This document shows, piece after piece, positions 8,876 through 16,950 of a stretch of 37,779 nt of DNA. The position numbers were made by a program, and so were the translations under genes. Numbering within the stretch: position 1 is the first letter of the stretch; every line of letters begins with the position of its first letter. The notes beneath the pieces are model-generated. The model searched no databases, had not been told where the DNA came from, and saw only the letters and a list, made by a program, of their open reading frames with translations. Source of the DNA: Acidimicrobiales bacterium (GTDB lineage: Bacteria > Actinomycetota > Acidimicrobiia > Acidimicrobiales > Poriferisodalaceae); the NCBI GenBank assembly GCA_014239555.1, contig JAAZYR010000015.1:1-37779 (forward strand), read 5' to 3'.

Positions 8876-9349
8876 CTAACGATTCGCTCGCTCTTTACGT
8901 TTTTTCTCAGCGGCGTGAAGACGATCATGTTCTGCCTTAAGTAGGCGACCCGTATCACGCTCTTCGCAGATGTATCGACCGAGAAGCGCACCGGTCGTTG
9001 GATCGATCGTTTTATCGCGGAAGAACTTGTCGAAAATGTCGGGACTGGGGTTTGACTTGTTGAATCCGAGGGCTTTCATCTTGCTCAGATCTGAGCGCTT
9101 AGAAGCGACAACCTTTCTCAATTCGGCGGTGAAATCAAGGCCGTCGTCATACACCTCGCTGTTCAACTCGAGCATGCGTTTGGCGAAGGCGATGCCGTGT
9201 TCACTTTCACGCATTGCTACCAACCGAAGAGTCTTAGCTAATCGTTTGTCTGTTGTGCTCTGCGCCCACTCTGTAAATGCTTCACCTGCAGTGGTCTCTG
9301 CTCGAGAAACCGAGTTGAGTAGCGGAATAAAAGTTGGTGTTTGGGTCAT
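8876..9349 (-). CDS. Ferritin-like / rubrerythrin-type protein, 157 aa
   Basis: A mostly helical protein with carboxylate/histidine motifs typical of ferritin-like diiron folds: RAET with E18, RESEH with E48 and H51, an ICEERD segment at 127-132, and KAEH with E140 and H141. The spacing of these pairs fits a four-helix bundle binding two metals, possibly in an oxidative or stress role. The C-terminus is lysine/arginine rich. It lies 116 bp downstream of amidohydrolase copy 2 and upstream of the NTF2 gene. A diiron site is inferred from motifs only; a rubredoxin-like C-terminal domain is absent. Confidence 0.6.
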   Translation of the reverse strand: MTQTPTFIPLLNSVSRAETTAGEAFTEWAQSTTDKRLAKTLRLVAMRESEHGIAFAKRMLELNSEVYDDGLDFTAELRKVVASKRSDLSKMKALGFNKSNPSPDIFDKFFRDKTIDPTTGALLGRYICEERDTGRLLKAEHDRLHAAEKKRKERANR

Positions 9350-9465
9350 TTCGTCTCCCGAGTTGACCTAAGCCTCGCGCGTCTTCGTATCAGCGGGCCA
9401 TTGTGAGTTGAGTAATTCTGGTCGTCCTCATGCGTTCGACCTGGCAATGAAATTTGGTGCGTTCG

Positions 9466-11166
9466 TTAACCTGCGAGAGGTCCCAGCAGAACTTCGCCCG
9501 GCAAGTTACCTGTGTGTTCTTGGTCAAGGGTCAAGGTTGAGCCGTTGACGACGGTGGCTTTCATACCGACCGATTTTTGAGTCAGACGAGTAGCCCCGCC
9601 AGGAAGGTCTTGCGCCACCGCAGGCATTGCCGGACCAACAGTGTCAGGGTCGAAGACGCAGATATCGGCTTTTAAGCCTTCGCGGAGCAGCCCCCGGTCA
9701 TGAAAACCCCATGCCGTTGAGGGTAAGAGAGTGAGCCCGCGGACGGCCTCTTCCAACGTGAACGCCTGTCGCTCTCGAGTCCAGTATCCCAACACGTGTG
9801 TCTGGATTGAACTGTCCATGAGTTGACTCACATGCGCGCCTGAATCGGAGAACGTTGTAATGCAATGGGGGTGCTTCATTATTTCCAGCACGACATCTTG
9901 GTCACCATTAGCAATCGGCTGCAGGAAGAACTGTTCGAAGTCAGATTCGATCGCTAGGTCGATCATGCATCGGGCAGGCGAAACGCCTCGTTCGGCCGCT
10001 ACCTGGGCCACAGTTTTGTAGGGCGGCAGAGGACCATCCATGACCCGAATCCAGTCATAGTCCGGTTTGCGAGCTTCGGCGCCGACACCCTTGGTCCATG
10101 CACCGTCTTCGGCGGCAGCGAGAAGTTTGTCGAGCATGGCGGGGTCTTGCAGAGCTCGTTTCTGCTCGTCAAGGGGCCATGTTCGAAGCTCTTTCCACTC
10201 CGGCAATCCATCAAACGGGATCTGGGTCTTGAACGACAAAACCACGTTGAACTCTCGAGCGTGAGCCTGACCGAACATGCGCCCACCTCGGGCTGCGGTG
10301 CGGTCGAGCAAGTCAAGCATGACCCGATGTTCGCCCTTGGGGAAACGGCCTGAGGCGACGCCGAAGGTGATCGGGCAACCCGTCTCCACCGCTAAGTCTT
10401 CGAGTCGACCGTAATAGTCTTTCTGTTTTTCTGGGTCACGACCGACGTCCTCACCAGCGATCTCGAAAATACCGGCCCCTTCACGGCCCATGACACGAAC
10501 CAAAGTCGCTACTTCATCCCAACTAGCGATACGACTCGCCACTGGACGGTCATCGGAAGTCTGGTGGTTGAATGTGCGACTAGTGGTGAACCCTAAGGCC
10601 CCTGCTCGAAGCGAGGCACGAAGCTCATCCGCCATAATCTGCATATCAGCTTCGCTGGCAGCCTCCTCAAACGCCCGTTCACCCATAGCCCACGTGCGTA
10701 GGGCGGAGTGCCCGACGTATCCGCCATAGTTGATTCCCTTGGGCATTTTTTCGAGCGCTTGGAGATACTCGGGGTAGGTCTCCCAGTTCCAGTCGATCCC
10801 AGCTGCCATTGCTTCGGCTGATATGTCTTCTGCTCGTTCGAGGTTCCGAACCACGAGTTCGCGTTCAGCCGCGCGCGCGGGTGCAAGAGTGAAACCGCAA
10901 TTACCCATCACCACCGAGGTAATTCCGTGCCAGCACGACGAAGTGCCCAAGGGATCCCAGTTAATTTGGGCGTCCATGTGCGTGTGACCATCAATGAACC
11001 CTGGGGTGACCACGTGTCCTTCGGCATCAATTTCCTCGTGGCCCTTCTCGGTGATGCGACCGATCTTGGCGATCTTGTCTCCGACCACGCCTACATCGGC
11101 CCGATACCGCGCCAGTCCTGACCCATCGACGACGGTTCCGTTTCGAATAACCAACTCGTATGTCAT
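9466..11166 (-). CDS. D-aminoacylase / N-acyl-D-amino-acid amidohydrolase family protein (copy 2), 566 aa
   Basis: A second D-aminoacylase-type amidohydrolase. The metal motif HTHMD is at 61-65 and GNCGFTLAP at 89-97. A late SDSGAH segment carries the catalytic Asp, and EGLKADICVFDPDTV closes the beta-sandwich. It matches copy 1 (4685-6436) in architecture and most motifs, so the two are paralogues from an old duplication. The ATG at 11166 was chosen because the family start (ELVIRNGTVVDG) follows at once; the extra 24 codons upstream look unconserved. It is the first gene of the minus-strand run that includes the ferritin-like, NTF2, CocE and copy 1 genes. Confidence 0.92.
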   Translation of the reverse strand: MTYELVIRNGTVVDGSGLARYRADVGVVGDKIAKIGRITEKGHEEIDAEGHVVTPGFIDGHTHMDAQINWDPLGTSSCWHGITSVVMGNCGFTLAPARAAERELVVRNLERAEDISAEAMAAGIDWNWETYPEYLQALEKMPKGINYGGYVGHSALRTWAMGERAFEEAASEADMQIMADELRASLRAGALGFTTSRTFNHQTSDDRPVASRIASWDEVATLVRVMGREGAGIFEIAGEDVGRDPEKQKDYYGRLEDLAVETGCPITFGVASGRFPKGEHRVMLDLLDRTAARGGRMFGQAHAREFNVVLSFKTQIPFDGLPEWKELRTWPLDEQKRALQDPAMLDKLLAAAEDGAWTKGVGAEARKPDYDWIRVMDGPLPPYKTVAQVAAERGVSPARCMIDLAIESDFEQFFLQPIANGDQDVVLEIMKHPHCITTFSDSGAHVSQLMDSSIQTHVLGYWTRERQAFTLEEAVRGLTLLPSTAWGFHDRGLLREGLKADICVFDPDTVGPAMPAVAQDLPGGATRLTQKSVGMKATVVNGSTLTLDQEHTGNLPGEVLLGPLAG

Positions 11167-11548
11167 CACTGCCCCAATCAAGGATGATCTCTGACCCGAT
11201 AATAGTGCTGAGAGACCGCAGGTCACCCTTTCGGGCACGCTTCGGCACCAATTAATGGCATCGTCAACACTTGTAGTACTTCAAGCCGTTGTGTTTGATG
11301 TTGGACGATATTGGGTCTCGGGGCCGGACCAAGGCAGCAAAATGTGCTTTGTAGCGACCTTACGAGCGTGGCTTCGTAACTGGTCGATGGATAAGTGCAG
11401 GGCAACAAGCCGCACCGGACTCAACAAGTCTGAAAGAATTCCTTTGTGAAATATCTCCTTCTGAGCATCGAACAAGCAAACGTTGTCTTGGGGGCGTGAG
11501 AAAGTGCAGAGATTCGGCAAGGCCCGTCAAACGGATTAGGGGTAGCGC
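11167..11548. other. Divergent intergenic region, 382 bp, no gene seen
   Basis: This region separates the minus-strand amidohydrolase operon from the plus-strand LLM gene and must hold both promoters. I could not pick convincing -35/-10 pairs. The one clear structural element is a 16-bp imperfect palindrome at 11270-11285, annotated separately. Small reading frames here have no recognisable content. Confidence 0.6.
11270..11285. promoter_or_regulatory. 16-bp near-perfect palindrome, candidate operator
   Basis: CTTGTAGTACTTCAAG matches its reverse complement at 14 of 16 positions. It lies between two divergent genes, 104 bp from the amidohydrolase start, where a dimeric repressor or activator site would be expected. 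No regulator gene is present in the window, so the binding protein is unknown. Confidence 0.4.
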
Positions 11549-12586
11549 ATGAAAATCGGTTGGGCGTCGATGGGTGACCTGTTACCGGATCCGATCACTG
11601 GTGAACTCATGACGCAAGCCGAGCGTCACCGCATGTTGGTAGACGGCGCTGTTGCTGCCGAGGAGGCAGGGTTTTGGTGTGCCTCACTAGGTGAGCATCA
11701 CTTCTGTAGTTACGTCATTTCGGCTCCACCAGTCGTTTTGGCGTCAATGGCGGAACGCACTTCGCGGATTCGACTTGGCACCGCCGTTGCCTTGGGGGCA
11801 AATAACGATCCGATTCGTTTAGCCGAGGACTACGCGACTTTGGATGTCCTCTCCGGCGGGCGCGTAGAACTGGTCATTGGTCGAGGAAATCTTTATGAAC
11901 ACACCTACGAGGCCTTCGGTCAGGATCCGACGCTGTCGCGGCCAATGTACGAGGAACGGGTCAGTCTTTTAGTGCAGGCGTTGCGAGAGGAGCAGTTGGA
12001 CTGGTCGGGCGAATTTCGTTCACCATTTCGGAACTTCACTACCCAACCTCGGCCTTTGCAGAAAACAGTTCCGATATGGGTCGGGGGAGGCAGTTCAATC
12101 GACTCTGTGGAATATGCAGCGAGGATGGGGTTACCTCTTATGCTGCCGGGCGTATTTGGCCCTCCAAAGTATTTCGTACCGTTAGTCGAGCGTTACCGAG
12201 AAGCTTGGGAGGAGCACGGCCACCCGAGCCAAGACTGCCAAGTTGGAACAATTGCTCACACCTTTATGGCTTCATCGAGCCAGGAAGCGTTCAGTGTCAG
12301 CGGCCCTCGTTTCAAGGTCTACATGGAATTTGTGAGAGATCTATTGCGGCTCAGCACCCCGGCTTTAGGAGACATGATCAGGGAAACTGATCTGAGGCAG
12401 ATGACGGAGCGGGGCCCGACGGTGTGTGGAAGCCGTGAAGAGGTACTCGACAAAATGTCTACTTACCGCGACACCCTCGGGTTAGATGTTTACCTTTTGA
12501 TGTGCGACCTGGGGGGCATGCCGGCTCCCGAACTCATCGATACGCTCTCCAGCTTTGGTTCAGAAATTCTCCCAGAGTTTGTCTAG
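11549..12586 (+). CDS. LLM-class flavin-dependent oxidoreductase (luciferase-like), 345 aa
   Basis: A bacterial-luciferase-like monooxygenase or F420-dependent oxidoreductase with a TIM-barrel fold. Visible signatures are EAGFWCASLGEHHF near 40, RIRLGTAVALGANNDPIRLAEDYATLDVLSGGR near 95-130 in pieces, and PIWVGGGSS in the second half. Family members use reduced FMN with O2, or F420. The ATG at 11549 has an AGGGG about 7 bp upstream. It is transcribed alone and divergently from the amidohydrolase operon. The flavin reductase partner needed by FMN-type members is not obvious nearby. Confidence 0.9.
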   Translation: MKIGWASMGDLLPDPITGELMTQAERHRMLVDGAVAAEEAGFWCASLGEHHFCSYVISAPPVVLASMAERTSRIRLGTAVALGANNDPIRLAEDYATLDVLSGGRVELVIGRGNLYEHTYEAFGQDPTLSRPMYEERVSLLVQALREEQLDWSGEFRSPFRNFTTQPRPLQKTVPIWVGGGSSIDSVEYAARMGLPLMLPGVFGPPKYFVPLVERYREAWEEHGHPSQDCQVGTIAHTFMASSSQEAFSVSGPRFKVYMEFVRDLLRLSTPALGDMIRETDLRQMTERGPTVCGSREEVLDKMSTYRDTLGLDVYLLMCDLGGMPAPELIDTLSSFGSEILPEFV

Positions 12587-12750
12587 GAACCACTTTGTTT
12601 TCGGTCAGTGAATCCGTTTCGGGGCCGCTCACGGTATCTCCTGCCTGTGAGGCACCGTCGACTCGACGCTCTTTCTGCGGGTCGTAAAACTGCGGTTTCT
12701 CTGCATCCGCGAGGTGATGAAGAAACGGACGATTGTCGACACACTTAAGT

Positions 12751-13785
12751 TCAGTAACCGAGTTCCTGCGCCGCTCGGTCAAGCGCTACTGTCACCGACC
12801 ATTCCGTGCGGGCCAGTCGCAAATCGGTGTTGGAACCATCGGCGTAGAGTCCAGCGGCACTCATCCAAAAGGCAGCCGAACGCATAGCGTAGAGAAGTTG
12901 GTAATAACGACAAATTTCGTCATCGATTTCGATGCCGGTCATCGATTGATACCGCTCATAAAACAGTTCGCGAGGCACCACATTGGATAGCAAATTGGTG
13001 CCCTCGCGGTTCAGTTCAGTGAGCATGTACGCGACGTCGTACATGGGATCACCTATGACCTGAAGTTCCCAGTCAAGCACGGCACTCACCTGGTCGTGAC
13101 TGATCAAGACATTGCCGGTCCGGTAGGCCCCGTGCACCAGAGTCAGACGGTCCGTCGAAGGTGCATGAGCCTCTAACCAGCCAGTGAGGTCGTCAAGGAC
13201 TGGATGACCGGAGTGGCCGGATTCGTCGATAAGCCCGCGCCATTTCGTGATCTCGCTGCGCGCAAAAGAATTTCCCGCGTCCGGCACTCCTAAAAAGTCG
13301 AGCCCCGCTTCACGCCAATCGACATTATGGATTGCAGCGAGGGCGTCTGTGAAACTCAAGGGAAGCACGCCACGGTCAGCCGCAGCGGAGTAGTACTCGC
13401 GACCTGTCTTACGCCACGGACTTGGGCACTCTCCGCTTACTTTTTCCATTACCAACGCCGGCGCGCCCAACACATCGGGGTCAGGTTCATACCAGTAGGC
13501 TTTCGGGGCGGGCACATCAGTGCTTTCAAGGCAACGGAGCACTCGGAACTGTTCTCCAAGGTCTGAGGTTTGTCGCAGCAGGGCGTTACCTGGGTCCCGT
13601 CGCAGACACATGCCCCTTCGATGCTCACCTTCGGTGCTGGGCCATACCGCGTCAAACAGCCAGGTTTCGTGTGACCAGCCCACAGCGATGCGCGTGACGT
13701 CTTCAATAGTCACGATGTCATCAATCTCTAGTCGCTCCCTCACATAGCTCGCCATCATCGCTTCGATCTCCAAGGCGGCGCTCAT
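12751..13785 (-). CDS. APH-fold phosphotransferase, LvaA/ACAD11-kinase-like, 344 aa
   Basis: An aminoglycoside-phosphotransferase-fold kinase. The family includes LvaA, which phosphorylates 4-hydroxyvaleryl-CoA, and the kinase domain of ACAD10/11. The N-lobe has a nucleotide-binding region (GWSHETWLF) and LVMEKVSG as hinge. The C-lobe has the metal-binding LDWE with D238 and GDPMYD at 245-250. The catalytic loop reads HGAYRTGN at 218-225: the Asp normally in HGD is Ala at 220. It overlaps the preceding small gene by the ATGA arrangement, so it is translationally coupled to an LvaB-like partner. An acyl-CoA or hydroxy-acid kinase role is inferred; loss of the catalytic Asp makes activity uncertain. 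Confidence 0.88.
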   Translation of the reverse strand: MSAALEIEAMMASYVRERLEIDDIVTIEDVTRIAVGWSHETWLFDAVWPSTEGEHRRGMCLRRDPGNALLRQTSDLGEQFRVLRCLESTDVPAPKAYWYEPDPDVLGAPALVMEKVSGECPSPWRKTGREYYSAAADRGVLPLSFTDALAAIHNVDWREAGLDFLGVPDAGNSFARSEITKWRGLIDESGHSGHPVLDDLTGWLEAHAPSTDRLTLVHGAYRTGNVLISHDQVSAVLDWELQVIGDPMYDVAYMLTELNREGTNLLSNVVPRELFYERYQSMTGIEIDDEICRYYQLLYAMRSAAFWMSAAGLYADGSNTDLRLARTEWSVTVALDRAAQELGY

Positions 13786-14189
13786 CGGGCGATCTCCATG
13801 CGGCGGTCAATGTCAGCCCTTAGTACGGGTCGAATCAACGAAAGTGCGTCTTCAACTAGCTTTTCGTCGGCCCCCCACGCGTATAACTCGCAAATTAGTG
13901 CTCCCAGCGCAGCAACTTCGAGGCTTTCCTCAGCTGCTAGGCGTGCGTGAACGATTACATCTGGGACGTCAACAAGGATCCTGGCGAGTTGTTCGTGCAA
14001 CATCGCTACCTCTTGCTGTTCGACCTTAAGGTGGTCAGAGCCAAGCACAATTTGTTTGGAGATGCGTTCGAGAATCACCGACGCCATAAACGTCTGGGTG
14101 CGCGTGTACTCATCGGTTACCGCTGGCCCAATTTCGGCGCGCAGTTTCGCCGAAATTCGTTGGAGTTGCTCCCCAATAGGCAAACTCAT
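13782..14189 (-). CDS. DUF6285-like / LvaB-like small helical protein, 135 aa
   Basis: A helical protein of the kind found next to APH-type acyl-CoA kinases, probably DUF6285, similar in size and context to LvaB, which LvaA needs for activity in Pseudomonas levulinate catabolism. Visible parts are an N-terminal helix (PIGEQLQRISAKL), a long central amphipathic helix, and LICELYAWGADEKLVEDAL near the C-terminus. The ATG at 14189 overlaps the TGA of the gene before it (ATGA), and its own TGA overlaps the kinase ATG the same way. These overlaps settle both starts and imply fixed stoichiometry. The family assignment is from memory and context. Confidence 0.75.
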   Translation of the reverse strand: MSLPIGEQLQRISAKLRAEIGPAVTDEYTRTQTFMASVILERISKQIVLGSDHLKVEQQEVAMLHEQLARILVDVPDVIVHARLAAEESLEVAALGALICELYAWGADEKLVEDALSLIRPVLRADIDRRMEIAR

Positions 14190-15154
14190 GGTTTTAGCTC
14201 CCAGTCGTTTGACCGAGATGCTGCAGACCATCGGTGGACCGGCCACATATCTTGATCTTCACCCCACCAAACTTCTCCAGTATCCGTTCGCTCCCAACGA
14301 ATCAGGCTGTTGATATCGATGAAGGTGTGGCGGTTAATGATAATTCGACTGACGGAACTCCCCTTCACGACGAATGACTGGCCGGCAGCGTCGACGGCCT
14401 CTAGGTCAACTTCGGTGACCCATCCATTCTTCCGGTCGCGCCGTACGGACCGTTCACCATCTAACAAACTGACAGCTACATCCCCTCGTTGGACGAACCC
14501 ATAGGCGATTCGGTCGGAACCATCTCGGGTGTTCGTCACCGCTAAGAAACCCGGACCTCCCACCCCCGCTCCCGTGACATAAGCACCCTGTCGCGGTCGA
14601 TTCTCGGGACGCCTACCCCATGTGCGATCTCGCATCGACCAACAATCGATGTCGATCTTTTCGCCGTGCAGTTCGACGGAGCCGACGAGATGACCAATTT
14701 GATCGAAATGAGCTGATTTGCCGAAGGTGGAACCCTTCGCCACCAGTGGGCGCGGTTCCACCGCAGCAGAAAAAAGGAGGTCGACACTTAACCGTCCAGG
14801 GTCGTCAAAGCCAACCTGGTACACCATTTTCGGTTCTTCGACGCGGATTTTTACGCCAGTAGGAAGCTCGCAATCGCGAAGGTCAACATCACGCGGCAAC
14901 TCAAGTGCGGTGTAGTTCGAGGAGTAAAGCACCTCCCAGGGAAGGTGCGCCGAGTCATCCCACACCCAAGCCCCACCCGCCACTGTGCCTATGTTGTGGC
15001 GTGCCATCGTGTAAAGCCAACCTCCGAGTTTCCTTTCCGGGTGATGAAAGGAAAACCAAGCAGTTTCGGTGAACCACCATTCGTCGCCGCTGAGGTGGCC
15101 GTGCAGAGCATCATCTTCGATGCCAAACACCGGAAAGTCCTCAGGAGGCTTCAT
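14186..15154 (-). CDS. AttH/CrtC-like beta-barrel protein (DUF7064/7065-type), 322 aa
   Basis: A beta-rich protein related to the AttH/hydroxyneurosporene synthase (CrtC) group of double calycin-like barrels. It carries the typical W-rich strands (WWFTETAWFSFHHPE near 26-40) and the signature SMRDRTWGRRP in the middle. CrtC members hydrate isoprenoids, but most members have no known reaction. It is the first gene of a three-gene coupled operon with the LvaB-like protein and the kinase, so it probably binds or hydrates the same hydrophobic acyl substrate. The start is the ATG at 15154. No signal peptide is seen. Confidence 0.7.
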   Translation of the reverse strand: MKPPEDFPVFGIEDDALHGHLSGDEWWFTETAWFSFHHPERKLGGWLYTMARHNIGTVAGGAWVWDDSAHLPWEVLYSSNYTALELPRDVDLRDCELPTGVKIRVEEPKMVYQVGFDDPGRLSVDLLFSAAVEPRPLVAKGSTFGKSAHFDQIGHLVGSVELHGEKIDIDCWSMRDRTWGRRPENRPRQGAYVTGAGVGGPGFLAVTNTRDGSDRIAYGFVQRGDVAVSLLDGERSVRRDRKNGWVTEVDLEAVDAAGQSFVVKGSSVSRIIINRHTFIDINSLIRWERTDTGEVWWGEDQDMWPVHRWSAASRSNDWELKP

Positions 15155-15266
15155 CAGAACAGCCTAATGATCGAACCAAACCCCAAAGTGGTTGAGCTGT
15201 GGGCATTACAAGAATGGGAGTGGCAGATATCACTGGCCTTCCGACCTCATGTGGTGGTCTTCGCGG

Positions 15267-16079
15267 TTAAGGCCGAAACGGCTCGCCGCCTGTCTCCTCA
15301 CCGCGCATGTCGGGCGCTGCTGCCCACGTGCCGGGGTTAGTAATTAGCTCAGAGATAGCGTCGGAGGCGGCTTCGAGAAGTTGCTCACCTTTGGCAGCAG
15401 TAGCTGTGCTTGGGTCGCCTAACACGCCGTTTGCTGTCACCGCAGTGAGGTTGCGCCAGCGGAACGAACCCTCCCCCGCTACCAGGAAGCCGAGGTCTGC
15501 CTCCGTTCGGTGCGACGCGAGGTCGCGGTCATCCACTAGATCGGGCGTCAACTGCAACATCATCGACGTTTCGGCCTCGCCAGCGTGCAGCACATTTGAC
15601 TGATCCTCTAGCAGTGGACCGAGCAGGTTTGCTGCTTCTAGCCAGTAAGTCGCTGCTACTACCGTCATTTCCTCAAGTTCGAGCGTGAGGTCCTGAGCAA
15701 TGAGCTTGCTCGCGTCGATATTGCCGCCGTGGCCGTTCAGGATCAGCACGTCAGTGAATCCGTGCCGTCGCAGGCTGTCGACAATGCACCGAAAAACTGA
15801 CAAAAGGGTTTGGTAGTCCAAGGTGATGGTGCCACCGAAGGGCATGTGATGCTCGGACAGGCCTGCCCAGATCACGGGCAGCACTACGGTCGGTCGGTCA
15901 CCCTGCGCCTTACGTGCCGCTCGGTGTGACACCTCAGTGGCCAGACGACTATCTACTTGCACTGGCAGGTGAGGCCCGTGCTGTTCCATCGCCGCTACTG
16001 GCACAACAACCACTGCGTTGGTTGCTGCTAAGGCACGAAGTTCGTGCGCTTTCAGGTTCGCCCATTCGATCGAGGTCAT
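15267..16079 (-). CDS. Creatininase-family amidohydrolase, 270 aa
   Basis: A creatininase-fold metal-dependent hydrolase; the family includes creatinine amidohydrolase and the mycofactocin peptidase MftE. The metal ligands are all visible: E32 and H34 (MEQHGPHLPV), D43, H117 in NGHGGN (115-120) and E168 in HAGE. The length is normal. The ATG at 16079 was chosen because the conserved start (WANLKAHEL) follows; the longer frame adds 26 unconserved residues. No mycofactocin genes (MftA/C) are in the window, so the MftE role is unsupported. The gene stands alone, divergent from the VOC operon. Confidence 0.9.
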   Translation of the reverse strand: MTSIEWANLKAHELRALAATNAVVVVPVAAMEQHGPHLPVQVDSRLATEVSHRAARKAQGDRPTVVLPVIWAGLSEHHMPFGGTITLDYQTLLSVFRCIVDSLRRHGFTDVLILNGHGGNIDASKLIAQDLTLELEEMTVVAATYWLEAANLLGPLLEDQSNVLHAGEAETSMMLQLTPDLVDDRDLASHRTEADLGFLVAGEGSFRWRNLTAVTANGVLGDPSTATAAKGEQLLEAASDAISELITNPGTWAAAPDMRGEETGGEPFRP

Positions 16080-16314
16080 GGCTCGCAGGTTAATGTGGCT
16101 GGGTCGTGCGGGCGCCACGCGGCTCAACCCGCGAAACGCCCAGGGTGCCAACTGCAACGTGCGCTCCGAAGAATGCGTTCAGGCGCGAGGAGCGCCTCGT
16201 TCAGAGGATTCACGTACCGTTGCCAACCGGTCCGGCTATGCATGATCATCAATGTCACATGTGTGTGCCGGTTTTCGTGTCGATCTAAGATTCGTGTCTA
16301 TGGGAAAGGTGTTT

Positions 16315-16321
16315 GAGGTGA
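16315..16321 (+). promoter_or_regulatory. Shine-Dalgarno GAGGTGA for the VOC gene
   Basis: GAGGTGA lies 4 bp before the ATG at 16326, one of the clearest ribosome sites in the window, and it fixes this start. Confidence 0.7.
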
Positions 16322-16325
16322 TCCC

Positions 16326-16730
16326 ATGAAGGTTCAGGGAATAGACCATGTAGTGATCAATGTTCGTGATGCTGAACGAGCCATGTGCTGGTATCGGGAT
16401 CGGCTTGGTTTAGAACCGGAGCGCTACGAGGAATGGAAGTCGGGCGAAGCTCCGTTTCTGTCGATGCGGGTGGATAAAACTACGATTATCGACCTCTTAG
16501 AAACTGAGCGTTCGGGCGAAAACGTTGACCACATTGCGTTCCATGTGACGGGCGCTTTGGGGGAACTGTTAGCGCACGACGACGTGGAAATTGTGCGCGT
16601 GTCTGACTCTATTTACGGTGCCTTAGGGTGGGGTCCAGCGGCTTCCATCCGTGATTTAGATGGCAACGTAATCGAACTCAAGCAATATGGGGTGGGGCTG
16701 CGCTCCACAGGAAAACCAACTAACAGTTGA
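16326..16730 (+). CDS. VOC (glyoxalase/dioxygenase) superfamily protein, 134 aa
   Basis: A vicinal-oxygen-chelate fold protein with two beta-alpha-beta-beta-beta modules. The expected metal ligands are visible: H8 (IDHVVINV), H69 (VDHIAFHV) and E117 (VIELKQYG). RDLDGNVIEL is the family's closing signature. It could be a glyoxalase, epimerase or ring-cleaving enzyme. A GAGGTGA ribosome site precedes it. It is followed after 220 bp by two small proteins on the same strand, perhaps one operon. Confidence 0.88.
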   Translation: MKVQGIDHVVINVRDAERAMCWYRDRLGLEPERYEEWKSGEAPFLSMRVDKTTIIDLLETERSGENVDHIAFHVTGALGELLAHDDVEIVRVSDSIYGALGWGPAASIRDLDGNVIELKQYGVGLRSTGKPTNS

Positions 16731-16887
16731 GTAAGAACCCATCTGGTGGTGTTTGTGTTTTCGCATCTCACAGATCAGCACCGTGGTTTAAAGCCATTAA
16801 CCCCTCCAAGGCCAGCGACACCATCCCGGCACGAACCCCTGCTAATTCCTGTTACTTCACATGTAGATGCGCGTCACCACCCCAAAC

Positions 16888-16935
16888 GCGAAGAAGCGCC
16901 GAACCTGGAAGACTGCCGGCCTGCATCAACAGCAA
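16888..16935 (+). repeat. Leader repeat, copy 1 (upstream of 200-aa gene)
   Basis: A 48-bp segment that aligns without gaps to 17559-17606 with 42 of 48 positions identical (counted by hand). It ends 15 bp before the ATG at 16951. Read in the frame of the downstream gene it gives AKKRRTWKTAGLHQQQ. The core GACTGCCGGCCT is identical in both copies. It may be a shared RNA leader or the remnant of a shared coding extension; see the finding. Confidence 0.8.
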
Positions 16936-16950
16936 AAGGTGGAAACAAAC

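Noticed and set aside
15267..16079. Mycofactocin peptidase MftE
   Set aside because: The fold matches but no other mycofactocin gene is present in the window, so only the creatininase family is claimed.
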